Source: Hemileia vastatrix
Lineage: Eukaryota; Basidiomycota; Pucciniomycetes; Pucciniales; Zaghouaniaceae
DNA length: 64,000 bases
Assembly: GCA_030280995.1 (NCBI GenBank)
Contig: JASXTE010000001.1
Coordinates: forward strand, 27,852,106-27,916,105
Direction of reading: 5' to 3'
The notes under the pieces were generated by a model that saw nothing but the letters and a program-made list of their open reading frames with translations, searched no databases and was not told where the DNA came from. Positions 45,728 through 57,338 of this stretch are shown in pieces. A program made the translations under genes and the position numbers. How positions within the stretch are numbered: the stretch's first letter is position 1; each line of letters starts with the position of its first letter.

Positions 45728-45970
45728 CCCTAGGGGCTGGGCAAATCATCTACAGCCATATTCGAAACAGTTAGTGCAGTTTTACTAAAAAATTCAAAAC
45801 TTTTGGTCAGCTCAATTGACATTTGACAGCAAACTTAGCCTCCCTTCACCAAAAATTTGCCAGTTTCTCTGTCAAATGTCAATCATTCTGTCTAAATGTT
45901 TTGATTCTTTTTGCAAAACTGCACCAACCGTTTCGAATTTGGCTGTAAATTTTTTGCAAGTGCACCAAGA
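45728..45970. repeat. Imperfect inverted repeat 1 (~100-nt arms)
   Basis: The left arm (about 45731-45835) contains TACAGCCATATTCGAAACAG and TTGACATTTGACAG; the right arm (about 45865-45968) contains CTGTCAAATGTCAA and CGTTTCGAATTTGGCTGTA. Arms pair with scattered mismatches around a ~30-base loop. MITE-like, with no clear target duplication seen. Confidence 0.7.
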
Positions 45971-46288
45971 TTAAATGATACAGCTGTATACAAGAATAAT
46001 AATAACGGGATTTGATCCTCTAATTGCCGCAACCCTGACCTTACACGATGTACCAGAAATAAATTTCTAAATAGCTATATATAACGCCCCAGGATTTATT
46101 TGAAAGCTTCAATTTATTTCGTGGCACTGAATCCATTTTCCCCGTCATTTCGCCTCATTACTTCCGTTCTAGAGCTGCATCATGAACTGAAACTGTCAAA
46201 AAAATCTACAGCTCGATTTTTTTGTCCGGTACAAATATCTGTAAAAAAAATTTTAATTTTGTTTCAACGATTTTAAATCTCCCTGTAA

Positions 46289-46464
46289 GTTTTTGCAACT
46301 TCAAGTTCAACTTTTGGACAGGTATCTGCAGAAGTGGCAGATCCTTGCCCCACTCTCGACATAAAACTTCGGCCTAGTCTGCAAAATAATATTGAGAGTG
46401 AGACAGGTATGTGTCACTCCTGCAGATACCTGTTCCAAAGTCGAACTTGAAGTTGCGAAAACTC
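46289..46464. repeat. Imperfect inverted repeat 2 (~68-nt arms)
   Basis: The left arm holds TTTTGCAACTTCAAGTTC and ACAGGTATCTGCAG; the right arm holds CTGCAGATACCTGT and GAACTTGAAGTTGCGAAAA. The loop is about 40 bases. It lies 450 bases upstream of the secreted-protein gene. Confidence 0.75.
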
Positions 46465-46908
46465 ACCAACAATTCATGAAGTAGCTATATACATATATAT
46501 TCTATTATGTCAAGTTTCAACGGTGGCCTGAAAAAGGTGTCGTTTATAGCTAAAACTTTAAGGACTGTCTGAAAAATTCAAGTTTTCAAGAAATGTTTAA
46601 ACATCTTTGAGATTTCTTGACATACGCGAGTCAATGTATGAGATTCAGCCATTAAAACTACGACTGACCTCCCTCTTTGAGTTCCCCTCCTCCCCTTTCC
46701 ATTCCTCATTATTGATCAGTTCATTTCAAAAAATCTTTTTGAGGAAGGTGAAAAAGGTATATGAAAATTTGTAGTTTCGTGACAGACCTATAAGTTTTGG
46801 TTGTATATACTAGTCCAATCTACCTCCACTCAAAACAGTTTCCATAGCGAACCCATCATTTAAAAACATTTTTTATCATTCGCGGTTTGTTTTGATGAAA
46901 GGCTGAGG

Positions 46909-48228
46909 ATGCAATACTTTTACTTCTTTTTGTTATTGTTACCAGTAACTTATCCGTTAGAACAATTGGGACGGCTACCAACTCCAGAAAACTTAAAAAA
47001 GGGATCGACAGTTTCTCCATCAGAAGTTAGCAACTCTTCAAACGATGCATTAATCAAAGATGTTGCAAAGAATCTGCCCCAACAGCAAGGGCTTCCGGAT
47101 TCACGGGGTTCGTTAGTTGCTTTTTTATGACTGATAGATATATATACTATGAGCCTCACCAGATGTTTAATTCGGTCATCATGGGTGGTTAAAATAGCTC
47201 CTGGTGTTCAAGGAATCGATAATCTATCCACATCCCCCCAACAGCGAGATTCGCCTGACTTGCGGAGTCTCCCTCACTTAGAAACAGTGTCACCCATTCC
47301 AGATTTTACCATGAAAGAATATTTGGAATTCCGGATTGGAAAACTGAAAGAGCACATGGAACAAAAAATGAGACCTGAAAGATTTTTAGAGCTGTTCCCA
47401 ATGTCTCAACATCTTACAAACTGGACCTTCATCGCCTTTGGAAAAGCTGCGTACGAGTTTCTAAACATCTTGAAGTTTCAAACTCACTCAGAAGATTTGC
47501 TAGCATGGTGGAACAAAAAGTTTCATAAATTTTGGTATCAGTTGAGCCTGAAGTTGAACAATGAAGAGCTCACCAACATACGTTCTTTCACTGGTCACGG
47601 TAAAATGTTTGAAGTCTATATTCGGGGACAATGGGAGGAACAAAAATGGGAGGTGTTGAAAAGATTAAACCAGGGTAAAGAGGTGATAGGCAACTCATCA
47701 GCAAGCTCGAAACGAACATTCGTTGAGCTTGAGGTACCACAAAATGAAGCAATCAAGCGGCAAAAAATTTCACACGAGGACAACCGCAAGCGTTTATTAT
47801 CACTATCATTGATTGATACTCAAAATCAGCTACTCAACACAGCTAAATATCGGAACGCGATCATTGACCAGTTGAAGCAATCGCTAAGCGAATGGGAAAA
47901 TGGCTCAATGGGGGGTCCAAAGAGCTTCTCACATTTTTTTGAACGTTATCAGAGAGCAGAAGAACAACGCGAAAAGGGGTATGATAAGCTGAAAGCGTTG
48001 ACATATCAGTTGGGGACTTCACCAGAACAGCTACTCTGTTCACGAAAAAAAAGGGAAAATTTATTTAAGGACATTTCTGACCCAAATCTAAGAGCAGACT
48101 TAGTGTGGTACCTGCAATATTGGACCGGAGAAATTTTCTTGGAAGACTCACTTGCTTTACTGCGAAGTTTATGTAAAGCAAAACTAGCATATGAAGGCAA
48201 TCTGCCAAATGGAGCTACACCACGATAA
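46909..48228 (+). CDS. Candidate secreted protein of unknown function
   Basis: Exon 1 (46909-47111) and exon 2 (47163-48228) flank a 51-nt intron (GTTAGT..CACCAG, TGACTGAT branch-like), giving 422 residues. Residues 1-16 form a clear signal peptide (Tyr/Phe/Leu core, then P-V-T-Y-P). No transmembrane segment follows. The mature part is charged and helical with W-W-N-K-K and F-W-Y-Q motifs, few Cys residues and no family I recognise. It is the only intact, non-transposon-like gene in the window. In a rust fungus such a protein would be an effector candidate, but this is inference from the signal peptide alone. The intron choice is the one that keeps frame; GTTCGT at 47108 is an alternative. 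Confidence 0.65.
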
Positions 48229-48261
48229 AAAACCTTTCAGCTACAACTTGATAATGTATCT

Positions 48262-48775
48262 GTTTGAAAAATTTTGTGTGTCAGATTTGGAAATTTGGCC
48301 ATACCCTCCCTTGAATTTTATTGAAGTAAGAGATGAAAATCACCAAAATATTATATAATTACATAAACTAATAAATAAATAAATAAGATAAGTCAAATTC
48401 ATAGCTTTAAAGTAATAAAAATTCCTCAAGCCAAATTGCAGACAATTCTAGAAACTAAGTTTGGGAATTTCTACAACTATTGGCTAGAGGAACCCTATGA
48501 AACAATTTAATGTTGTCATGATTACCTTTTATGCAATACAAGGTCATTGGCTCATTACTTTAATTTAGTAAATTGAAATATCAGATTTATGTATTAAAAT
48601 TTATAAAAGAATAAAAAATATTCAAAAAACTTTAAAAATCCCCATACTTTTTTGATCTACTTAAAGGTTTGAAAATTTATTAATTTTACCTTTTTTTTTA
48701 CTTTTTTGATTTGTTGGACTAACTTTTGACTAATCTGATAAGAGCAGCAAAATGAGTGAATGGTTAAACATATGA
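48262..48775 (-). pseudogene. Truncated 3' copy of the Tet-like gene region
   Basis: This block is homologous to 55725-56215 of the Harbinger element: the last part of the tandem repeat, the TCCTCAAGCCAAATTGCAGA block, the CATGATTACC..ACAAGGTC block, CCCCATACTTTTT and the last codons of the dioxygenase gene (T-H-F region). Sequence breaks off where upstream coding should follow. It shows that a second, fragmentary copy of the gene and its downstream DNA lies 7 kb away. Confidence 0.65.
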
Positions 48776-48963
48776 AAATGGTAAGAAAAAGAAAAAAACA
48801 CACCTTGATGAAAGGGCAGAATAATAAGTAAAGAGAAAGGCTTTTTGAGGAATATGAAAGGATAAATGCATAATGTAAAAGTTATGATATGCATTATGAA
48901 ATAAATAAAAGTGAAATTGGGAAAAAAAGGCTCAACTTTAAAGGTCGATATCTCAGCAACCAC
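48776..48963. other. AT-rich spacer leading into ~170-bp dispersed repeat
   Basis: The segment GGCTCAACTTTAAAGGTC-ATATCTCAGCAACCACTGA (48930-48966) recurs at 50223-50262 and 50398-50436. The first copy is interrupted by the CACTA MITE, giving an empty-site comparison for its 3-bp duplication. Confidence 0.6.
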
Positions 48964-48966
48964 TGA

Positions 48967-49183
48967 CATTGCACAATATGGGGGGTGGAGTTGCTAGCAA
49001 GTCTGAAACCTTGGACTCAAATTCAACACAGATTGAACACACATTTATCTATTGAAAAAGGAGCCATACAATAAGGAATGAACACCACTAAGAGGAACAG
49101 TTTTAGGTGGGTTTTCAAGTAGAGTTCAGTCTGAGTTCAGGTTGGGAACTTACTAGCAAGTCCATCCCCTATATTGTGTAGTG
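48967..49183. mobile_element. CACTA-type MITE, copy 2 (TSD TGA)
   Basis: A 217-bp copy with ends CATTGCACAATATGGGG and, inverted, CACTACACAATATAGGGG. TGA at 48964-48966 and 49184-49186 is the duplication, confirmed by related uninterrupted repeat units nearby reading CCACTGAACC. The internal tandem array is shorter than in copies 1 and 3. Confidence 0.85.
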
Positions 49184-49274
49184 TGAACCAAATTCAAATT
49201 GGTTTTCAAGAAATGAAAGATAGGCTTAAGAAGTATCTTCAGCTAAAAAGAAAGTAGATTCAAATACACCTAAC

Positions 49275-50048
49275 CCTAATTGTCATGATGGTCTCTTGGT
49301 CTAGAAGGTTCTAATGGAGGTTCAATGGTGATGGTAGGTGGACTTTCAAGATTTCAAGGTCAAGGTACGTAGAGAAATATCTTTGTTTAAAGTACTCAAA
49401 TTAAAAGGTAAAAATTTATAGTTATTATTATAACTAATGAATTAGAAAATATGTAATGTAATTACTAAAAACAATACATAGTAGTAATAAATATTTTATT
49501 GGTTTGTAAATGTAATAAATAAAGATATAAGTAAAGGATGCTCCTAAAACAACCAAAAGGGGAGGCCTTATATAGGCAAAAGAGAGAGAAAGCACGGAGT
49601 TAAAGTCCTATATACAGGAGTATGAGGGAAGAAAAAGAAAATTCCAGAAAAAATATTTCAAATATTAAAATTGTTCTATAAAGAATGTATGTAAAATATG
49701 TTTTTTCTGTATGTCAAAATAAATTGATATATTTAAAAATTATTGTAAGTGTCACTTTTAAATAAGTAATTTGAATTTTTTGTATATATTTATATTTATT
49801 TTAATATTAATTTTTATTCCATTTAAACTGTCATTAAGCAGAGTGTTAAGAAATAAAAATATAAGGGACATTTAATATTTATTTTAAAATATTTACTAAA
49901 TTTCCTTTTTGTAACTAGTTAATTTATTACAAGTAATCTTAAAGTAAATATATTATAATTAATAAGAATATAAGAAATAAAAAGGTGTGGCTTCATCCCA
50001 GTAAATAATTAATTACTTCACTAGGTAAGTCTAGCAGCCTGGCTGACA
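49275..50048 (-). repeat. Family A LTR fragment
   Basis: Matches 19755-20594 from the CAATTGTCA/TCTAGAAG block through the GGCCTTATATAGGC promoter region, the AACTAGTTA block and the end CAGCCTGGCTGACA. The first 100 or so bases of the LTR are missing. No internal element sequence flanks it. Confidence 0.75.
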
Positions 50049-52390
50049 CTAATACTGACTCTGATTTTCAAAATTTCACAAAAACTTGAGAAGTGATGAT
50101 GAAAATTCCAACAAGAGGGAGATAAATGTTTAGAAAAGAATCAGATAAGAGTTTAAGAAGCCCTATTCTCTAATTATGCAAGATAAAAACATGAAATAAA
50201 TTAAGTTAAATTCAGAAAAAAAGGCTCAACTTTAAAGGTCAAAATCTCAGCAACCACTGAAGCTACTTTGAACCAGTTTGTGGGATATAAAAGATAGGCT
50301 TCAGGAGAATATTAAGTTAAAGGATATGTGATTTAAGTAAAGCTATCTTTAATTTGTTATATAAAAAATGTAAAAAAAAAGTCAAATTGGGAAGAAAAGG
50401 CTCAGTTTCAAAGTTCAATATCTCAGAAACCACTGAACCAAAATCAAATCTGTTTGTGGGAAATGAAAGATAGCCTTTAGGAAAATCTTCAGAAAAAAGG
50501 ACATTATATTTTAAGAAACACAACCCTAATTCTGAGTCTTATTTTCAAACTTTTACAAAAACTTGAAAATTGATAATGAAAATGACAGCATGAGGAGTTG
50601 AATAAGTCCACTTTTATCCAGATATGAGTCCTACATATATTTAAGTATGAAGTTTTTCATAGAAAGAAAGAGATATCATATAGAAATAAAAAATGAGATG
50701 AAACTTACCTTGATTGAAAGGTAGGAAAAATAGAGTGAGAAAGAGAGAAGTTGGAATTTGGGGGAAATTGAATATGGAGCAAGTTAAGTGCTTAAAGAAT
50801 GTGCAATGTATGTGTTTCAATGACATGGAATAAAAAAAGTGAAATAGGGTAAATGGAGAATAATGACCAAGAAAAGGAGGGATGAATAGTAGGATTTTCA
50901 GACTGAATATTCCCAGGACTGAGTAAAAATTGCTTATGAATTATTTTAAACACATTTAGTACACATGGGAACAATAAGTAAAGGTACACAAGTTGTGTAC
51001 ATAAGTGAAATTAATGATTAAATGGAATATATGCCATTATAATACATTATATACATGCATATATCCACTTTTTATAAGTTTAATGTACTTAATATTAAGT
51101 TTGAATATTTCATGGTAATTTTAAGAACCTTAAAGATAAGGATACATAATTTTTAGGTGGACTTAAAGCTGTTGTTTTCATTATTTTACAGAGAAAACAA
51201 GAAATGCGCTTTAAATCACTTAAAGGTTGAATATATGAACTATAAATTTAATAATATTAAAAATGTGCCTTGACAAATCAATTTGTCTTAAATAGAACTT
51301 TTGATTTGGATATTAAAATGCATAATAATAACACTTTTCAAATTTGGTGTTTTTATGCCAGAAATGGCTTCTGTGTACTGGCAACATACTGCCTGCATTT
51401 GTCCCATGTGAATAGCTTCATTTTTAGCAAAGTTTAAATTTTCACACTATAATTACCCCACATTGTATGCCCACTATGGGGAAAAACACTAAAATAAGTA
51501 ACAGGCATTTTTTTAGTGTTCTGATTTCATTATTAGTGCATTGAACTCATTATATCTCCATGCAATATTGGGAGCAGACTTGCTAGCAAGTCTGCAACCT
51601 TGAACCCAAATTCATATAAAATTGAGTAAACATTGAGGTAGTGATGAAAAAATAATGTTGAATTAGTGAATTTACTTTTAAAACACTTTGAAGCTATTTT
51701 AAAAAATTTATTGAAGCACAGGAAATCATTGGTAATAATATTCTTGAGGCTTGAACTACAGGAATTATTAAAGGAATATTAAAAAAAATTGAACCCCACT
51801 ACCCAACCAGGCTGGCACATGCAAAATATAAAAAAAATCATTCTTATGAGATAATAAGATTTTCATATGGATTGAACTAAAAAAATTTTTGAATACTTTT
51901 ATAATATTTTTTAGCTATAATTATATATAGAAATTATCCAATATTATAAAAAATTATGCAAGAAAAAAAATATTCAATTGATGATGTTAATCTAATTTTT
52001 ATCAGTAAAAGTTTTCAAATATACATATTTGTTCTTATTGTATGAAAAGATATTCTTAAAAATTTTTCAAGCTTGAAAATATTTGGGTGAGATGCAGAAC
52101 TCTTTAATATGAATTTAAAACAGATTCAGTTAAAATTATAAGTTATAAAATTTATTATTATACATACTTCAAAATTAATAAAAATATATGAGTACTATTT
52201 TTTAATAAAAATAACTTACCATTATTTTCATTATATCAAAAATTAAGTTTCAAACATTTATGGGAATGAAAAATATGGCTATTAAAAAGTGTGCAATACC
52301 TATAGGTTTTTTTTCTGTTTTCACACCAGTTCACTTTCCATTCCTTATAATTTAGTATATATTTATATTATTTTATTTTTTTAAGATTAT
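50049..52390. other. Intergenic DNA, no gene seen
   Basis: Carries two further units of the GGCTCAACTTTAAAGGTC dispersed repeat (50209-50320, 50376-50520). At about 51558-51640 there is a left-end-only relic of the CACTA MITE, with the GACTTGCTAGCAAGTC palindrome. The rest is AT-rich without coding features. Confidence 0.6.
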
Positions 52391-52394
52391 TCTT

Positions 52395-53110
52395 CTCATT
52401 GCTTTCATTTCTGCTCTTGTGCATCCCATTCTGCTACCCTCTAGAACCCCCTCCCTCTTTTAAATCAATACTTACTCCCCCCATTCCTCTTCCCTCTCCT
52501 ACCCTTGTGCCCCCTTTCTCCACCCCTCTCCATTGTAACTCACCCCACCTCATGTTTTTCACCCCCATTTTACCCATTTTGATACCCTCTACTTCACTCT
52601 CTATCCCATCTCACTAAAACTCACTTTTTTATCTCTCCTTTCCATCTGTTCTACTCCATAGGGAGTGAAGAGAGTTATTTAGAAAGCAAAAGGGGTGGGG
52701 TCAAAATAAAAAAGCCTTGAGTGTGGTGGGGAAGAAATGATTTAGGTGTGGTTTAAAAAAAGTGAATATTCAGGCAAAAGGAATAGGACAGGTTACAAAA
52801 GGGGTATTATGGGGTTGAGAAGTTAATAAAAGTGTGAGAAACAAGAAACAGGGATGTTTTGGGGTAGTGAGGAATTCGAAAGTGGTTAGCAAGGATGAGG
52901 AGGAAAGAAAAAGTGGTTAGGTAGGGTGAAACATGAATGGGAAGTAAAGGGGAGGGGTGAGGAGCATTATAAAATAGTTGGGGAGGGGTGGAGAGTGCAG
53001 AAAGATTATAAGAATAGTTTTTAAAAGGGGAGGGATGAAAAAGCAGAAAATGGTGAGGAAAGGTAAAAAGTGTGTTAAAGGAGGCAGAAAAAAACTGGAG
53101 GTGGACTCTA
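52395..53110. repeat. Pyrimidine-rich then purine-rich strand-switch region
   Basis: 52395-52650 is C/T-rich (CCCCTCTCC type) and 52660-53110 is G/A-rich (GGGGAGGGG type) on the same strand. The boundary is at about 52655. Open frames here (Pro/Ser/Leu-rich) follow from composition and are not called as genes. Confidence 0.65.
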
Positions 53111-53482
53111 TTCTTTGGCCAAACAACAGAGTCCAACCTGTCAGTTTTTAGCTCTTTTTTCTATTTTATGAAATAATTGATACCTCTAGTGTCTTGCTAT
53201 ATGTACACCTCCATCCACACACAATACAGATTTACTGGCAGATGGCATTAAAGACTTCAATTTATGACAGAATATTTATTAATGTACAGATATTAGCCAT
53301 AAAATAATGTTTCACTTTCTTAGAAATTATTTTAAAAAATGCTTCTGATAACTACAAATTAGATAAAAAAAAATTAGGAAAGTTTTTTTAAAAAATTTGA
53401 AAAAATGAACATAGTCTAAGTTAAAATCTTTAATTAATGCTCTTTTTAATCTCATGAGATGAATGTATTTGTGTTTAAACTT
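53111..53482. other. Short AT-rich spacer before Harbinger element
   Basis: No gene or repeat recognised. Confidence 0.5.
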
Positions 53483-53507
53483 AATAGGGGGTATCAATGT
53501 TGACCGA

Positions 53508-53566
53508 TCCGCAATTAAATTAATTGCGGAAAATAATCTGCATACCCCAATTATCTTCCGCAATTA
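53508..53566. repeat. Subterminal TCCGCAATTA sites, left end
   Basis: Three copies of TCCGCAATTA occur at 53508-53517, 53521-53530 (inverted) and 53557-53566. Two more occur at the right end (60796-60805, and 60843-60852 inverted). Clustered subterminal sites are typical binding sites for the Harbinger DNA-binding partner, here by inference. Confidence 0.6.
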
Positions 53567-53836
53567 TTTTTGCTAATAATTGGGTTATTAGACACTTTAC
53601 GTGTCAATGTTCACCTCTTATCTGACATTTTTATCCTCAATATTTCATAACCACATCTTGGACAACTTTCTGGATATCCCAGCCTTCTACTTTGCTGCGC
53701 ACTTCCATTCTCATCCCATCCTGTTCATTCTATCCGCTCAGAATTTCTCCCCATTTCATCTATTTGATTCTGCTCCTTTTCATCTCTCTATCTCATCTGC
53801 TTGATTCTGCTCCTTTTCATCTTCATTTATAATAAT

Positions 53837-55240
53837 ATGCCTCATCATCCTAGATATTCTCAAAGGCAGCCATCACCCAGTTGTTCTTCAATTCCCACTA
53901 CTTCCTCTTTCCCCCGCTCAGCCAAGAAATCAAAGACTGTTCAATTAAAAAAAGATGAACATCTCATTCTTATCAACTGGCTGAAAACCAAATCTAACTA
54001 TGATTCTTGTTTTGGTACTGAGTATGCCACTAAAGTAGGACGGCCCCCCGCATCAAAAGTTAATGGCTATCTTCTAATGGCAAATGAATTACGCAATAAG
54101 ACCAAGGGAAGGATTGATCTTTTGCCTAAACAGATGTCGGAACGCTTCAAGCATTACCGAGAAAAATACAAGAAGGCAAAGGCTCTTTCATCTTCCACTG
54201 GTTTTGGGATTACCGACAATGATATAACTAAGGGCATAAAATCCATAGACGATAAACTTGATTCTTTATGTCCTTACTTTAAAGAGATGGATGCAATTTT
54301 TGGAGAGCGAGCTGATGTTAATCCTGTAAACATGTTGGATGGAGAAGATCCTATCTCCGAACATGATGTCAAAGCAAATCTTTTCCCATCCTCTTCCTCC
54401 ACTCAAGCCTCCCCTCATTTGAATGAGACATATCTAAATAGCTTTTCTGTAGATCCTATAGGTGATTTAACCCAACCAAATCTAACTCATGTCTGTTTCT
54501 TTTTTCTTTTATCTTATCAATTCTATTTTTTATTTACTTATCTTTTTCTTATTTCTTAAAAGGCTGATGAACAAACCCAGGATCCTCAATCAACTGAGTC
54601 TGAAGCTAGTGACAATGATGAGGAGGAAAATGCTACATTGAACAAAAAGAGAAGGGCTTCAACTAGTCTAAATTTCCTCTTCCAAAGAAGACAAAAAAGT
54701 GATACTTCATCACAAACACCTTTTTCTTCGATGGAACAGTTTTTAGAGAAACGTGATGCTGGTAAGTGATATCATACCTCTTATTACTTTACTCTGCTTT
54801 TTTTCTACTTTATGTTAATTTTTATTCTCACTCTAGAACAAGTGGAAATTGCTAAAGAGACTCTGAGCTTTGAAAAGAAGAAATACAAGCTCTCTTTAAG
54901 GAGGGATGACAGAGTACAAGATTTGGAAGAGAGGAAGTATGAGCTCTCCTTACGGAAGGATGATCGGATCCAAGATTTGGAGGAGAAGAAGTTTGAGCTC
55001 TCTTTACAGAAGGATGGTAGGGCCCAAGATTTGGAGGAGAAGAAGTTTGAGTTAACTCTTAGTATTGAAAAATCCAAAAATAAGGAAAAAACACTCAAGC
55101 ATCAAAACTTAATGGAACAGATGAAGTATAAGCATGATCTCCAAGAAAGTTCTAAAAAGAAAGATTTCTTGATCAAATGCATTAAAGCAAACAAATCTGT
55201 TGAAGAAATAGAACGTTTAATGAAATTTTTTGTTGACTAG
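53837..55240 (+). CDS. SANT/Myb-like Harbinger partner protein with coiled coil
   Basis: Three exons, 53837-54490, 54563-54761 and 54837-55240, with introns of 72 nt (GTCTGT..TTAAAAG) and 75 nt (GTAAGT..CTCTAG), give 418 residues and a closed frame. Residues about 38-115 form a SANT/trihelix-like domain (L-I-x-W-L..F-K-H-Y-R-E-K-Y-K). Then comes a T-G-F-G..L-C-P-Y-F..M-D-A-I-F-G-E-R segment, as I recall from rust relatives. An acidic stretch follows, then a coiled coil with three 18-residue repeats of the DDR-x-Q-D-L-E-E-x-K-x-E-L-S-L kind. In Harbinger systems this protein carries the transposase to DNA and the nucleus (family knowledge). ATG 53837 is chosen over the in-frame ATG 53801 because the latter adds only hydrophobic residues. 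Confidence 0.8.
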
Positions 55241-55374
55241 TTTCTTTTATTTCTTTCACACTTCATGTGTTCATATTTATTTGTACATAAATTTTACAAT
55301 TATTTTCTGTATTTCTTGAAATATCGTATTTTAATGTTAAATATTCTTTTTTTAAATAAAATTTTCAAGTCTCC

Positions 55375-55795
55375 TTTGAAAATTTGACAATCCCTCACCC
55401 CTGGATTTTTTTGAAGTAAGGGGTGGGTATCACAAAAATTCTTTCATGTCATGAATCTTGAAAGTTTTATATGAAAATTTGGCTTTACTACCCCCTGAAT
55501 TTTACCGGTATCCCAAAAATTCCTACATGTCAAGAATTTCACAAGTCTTATAAGAAATTTTGGCACAACCCCCCATGGATTTTATTGAAGTAAGGGACGG
55601 GTATCACAAAAATATTTACAAGTCAAAAAAATTCTATATCTGTTTAAAAAAATTGGCAATACTCTCCCCTGCATTTTATTGAAGCAAGGGGTGGGTATCA
55701 CCAAAATTTTTCTAAGTCATCAATTTCACATGTCAGATTTGAAAATTTGGCAATACCCCCCCCTGCATTTTATTGAAGTAAGGGGTGAAAGTCAT
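55375..55795. repeat. Tandem repeat, five ~85-92-bp units inside Harbinger element
   Basis: Units share GAAAATTTGGCAATACCCCC, TGGATTTTATTGAAGTAAG, GGGTGGGTATCACAAAAAT and a GTCA..ATTTCACA block. The last unit has a relative at 48262-48340. The array sits downstream of both converging genes (SANT-like and Tet-like), so it may serve as a shared 3' region. Confidence 0.75.
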
Positions 55796-56130
55796 CTAAA
55801 TTTAATATAATTACATAAATTATTAAATAAATATCTAATATATATCAATTTCCCTAGTTTAAAGTAATGACAATCCCTCAAGCCAAAATGCAGACCAAGT
55901 CGAGAAACAAAAGTTTGGGACTTTCCACAGGTATAGGCAAGAGGAACCCCATGAAACAAATAAATGTTATCATGATTACCTGTTATACAATACAAGGTCG
56001 ATGGCTCATCACATTACTTGAGAAAATTGATATATAAAAAATATTTATTAAAAATTTATGAAAAAATATAAAATTTTCGATGACAACTCTAATCCCCATA
56101 CTTTTTGGATCTAGATAAAGTTTTTTTAAA
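55796..56130 (-). other. Region downstream of Tet-like gene, conserved in partial copy
   Basis: Conserved with 48340-48680 although non-coding by the chosen model. A 67-residue minus-strand frame (55995-55792) overlaps it but is not open in the other copy, so an untranslated region is more likely. Confidence 0.45.
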
Positions 56131-57338
56131 TCAAATAACTTTACCTTCTTTCTTTACCTTATTGATTCTTTGTATCAACTTATTACTGATTTGAAATGAG
56201 CAACCGAAATGAGTGAAATCTTGACAGGATTCCAAACCAGGAGGAGCTTTGGTCGTTTTATGATTATCCTTAGAAGAATTCCAAATAGTTTCAATGATAC
56301 CATTTCCCAAACCAAAATCAATGATGCACCGGTGGTCTGGAAAATATAAACCATGTCCTTTGATTTTAGCTGGAGATGGTATTGGGTGGCCAGTTATTGG
56401 ATTGATATATGAGAATATTCCAAAAGTAAGAAAATTGGCATCATTCCTATCGATATGAATCCTATTGTGGAATCCAGAATGAGTGATAATAACATTAGAA
56501 AATAAAAGATATTTGTGGCTGATATCTTCCAATTTGGAGTCACACCAATTTGGTATTCCAACTTTGGTTGCAAGTTCATGATTTTTTTCAAATGCCTTAT
56601 TACAGAGCTTTTTGAGTCGAAGAGCAAGAAAAGAATTAAAGGAAGGTAGAGTGTCCCATAAGCAAAAATATTCATCTTTTTGTGCTTTAGTGATATTATT
56701 GAGCAATGAATATATACCTATATAATTGAAATAAGTGAAATGATATTAAGAATGGAACAAAAATTATTAGACATACCAAGAGAATATCCTTTGACAAAAC
56801 CAGGTCTCCAACCAAAACCAATCATGATACCACCCAACAAATTCTTATTCCTTATAGGTAACCAAACCAAAGCCATTTGATAAAGAGTTATGATAAGGTC
56901 GGATAGTTGATTAAAAGCTTCATCTTTTACACCATCGAATGAATGAACTTCCAAAATGAATTGAGGCTTAAAAGCATTGCTGATAACTGCAACAACTCGA
57001 TCATCTCCAAATTCTGTTAGATATTTGATATCTTCTGGTAATTTTTTCGGATATTGAATTTTTTTATCTACTTTAGTTTTATAAAAAAAAATGTTTGGGA
57101 TATGACAAAAATAACTTTCGCAGAGATTCTTTTTTTTAAAATATCTTTTCTTCTGATGAGACTGATTATCTTTAATTTTTTTTGATGATTTAGAAGATGA
57201 TTGTATGGAAGTTGATTTCAAAGAAGATGATAGAGTTGATTTCAAAGAAGATGATAGAGATGATAAAGATGAAGATGATAAAGAAGATAAAGATGAAGAT
57301 AAGAGAGAAGTAAGGGGTGAATCAGAAAAAGAAGACAT
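56131..57338 (-). CDS. Tet/JBP-like 2OG-Fe(II) dioxygenase
   Basis: Exons 57338-56777 and 56717-56131 flank a 59-nt intron (GTATGT..ATATAG), giving 382 residues. The N-terminus (about residues 5-70) is Ser/Leu low complexity, then a Lys/Arg-rich basic stretch. The core shows the iron-binding H-x-D (H275, D277, in R-I-H-I-D-R), a G-I-F-S-Y block, F-P-D-H-R..I-D-F (residues 313-322) and a distal His candidate (H340), then F-T-H-F-G-C-S-F-Q. This order matches the Tet-like 2OG-Fe(II) oxygenase family expanded in rust fungi, as I recall it. The position where I would expect the 2OG-binding Arg reads His (H357), so activity is uncertain. Tet/JBP enzymes oxidise methylated or T bases in DNA. It lies inside the Harbinger ends on the same strand as the transposase. 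Confidence 0.7.

Noticed and set aside
52399..53136. Pro/Ser/Leu-rich frames on both strands
   Set aside because: Low-complexity pyrimidine/purine tract; the first has a signal-like start but no further support.
55792..55995. 67-residue frame downstream of the Tet-like gene
   Set aside because: Not open in the partial copy at 48262-48775; more likely an untranslated region.
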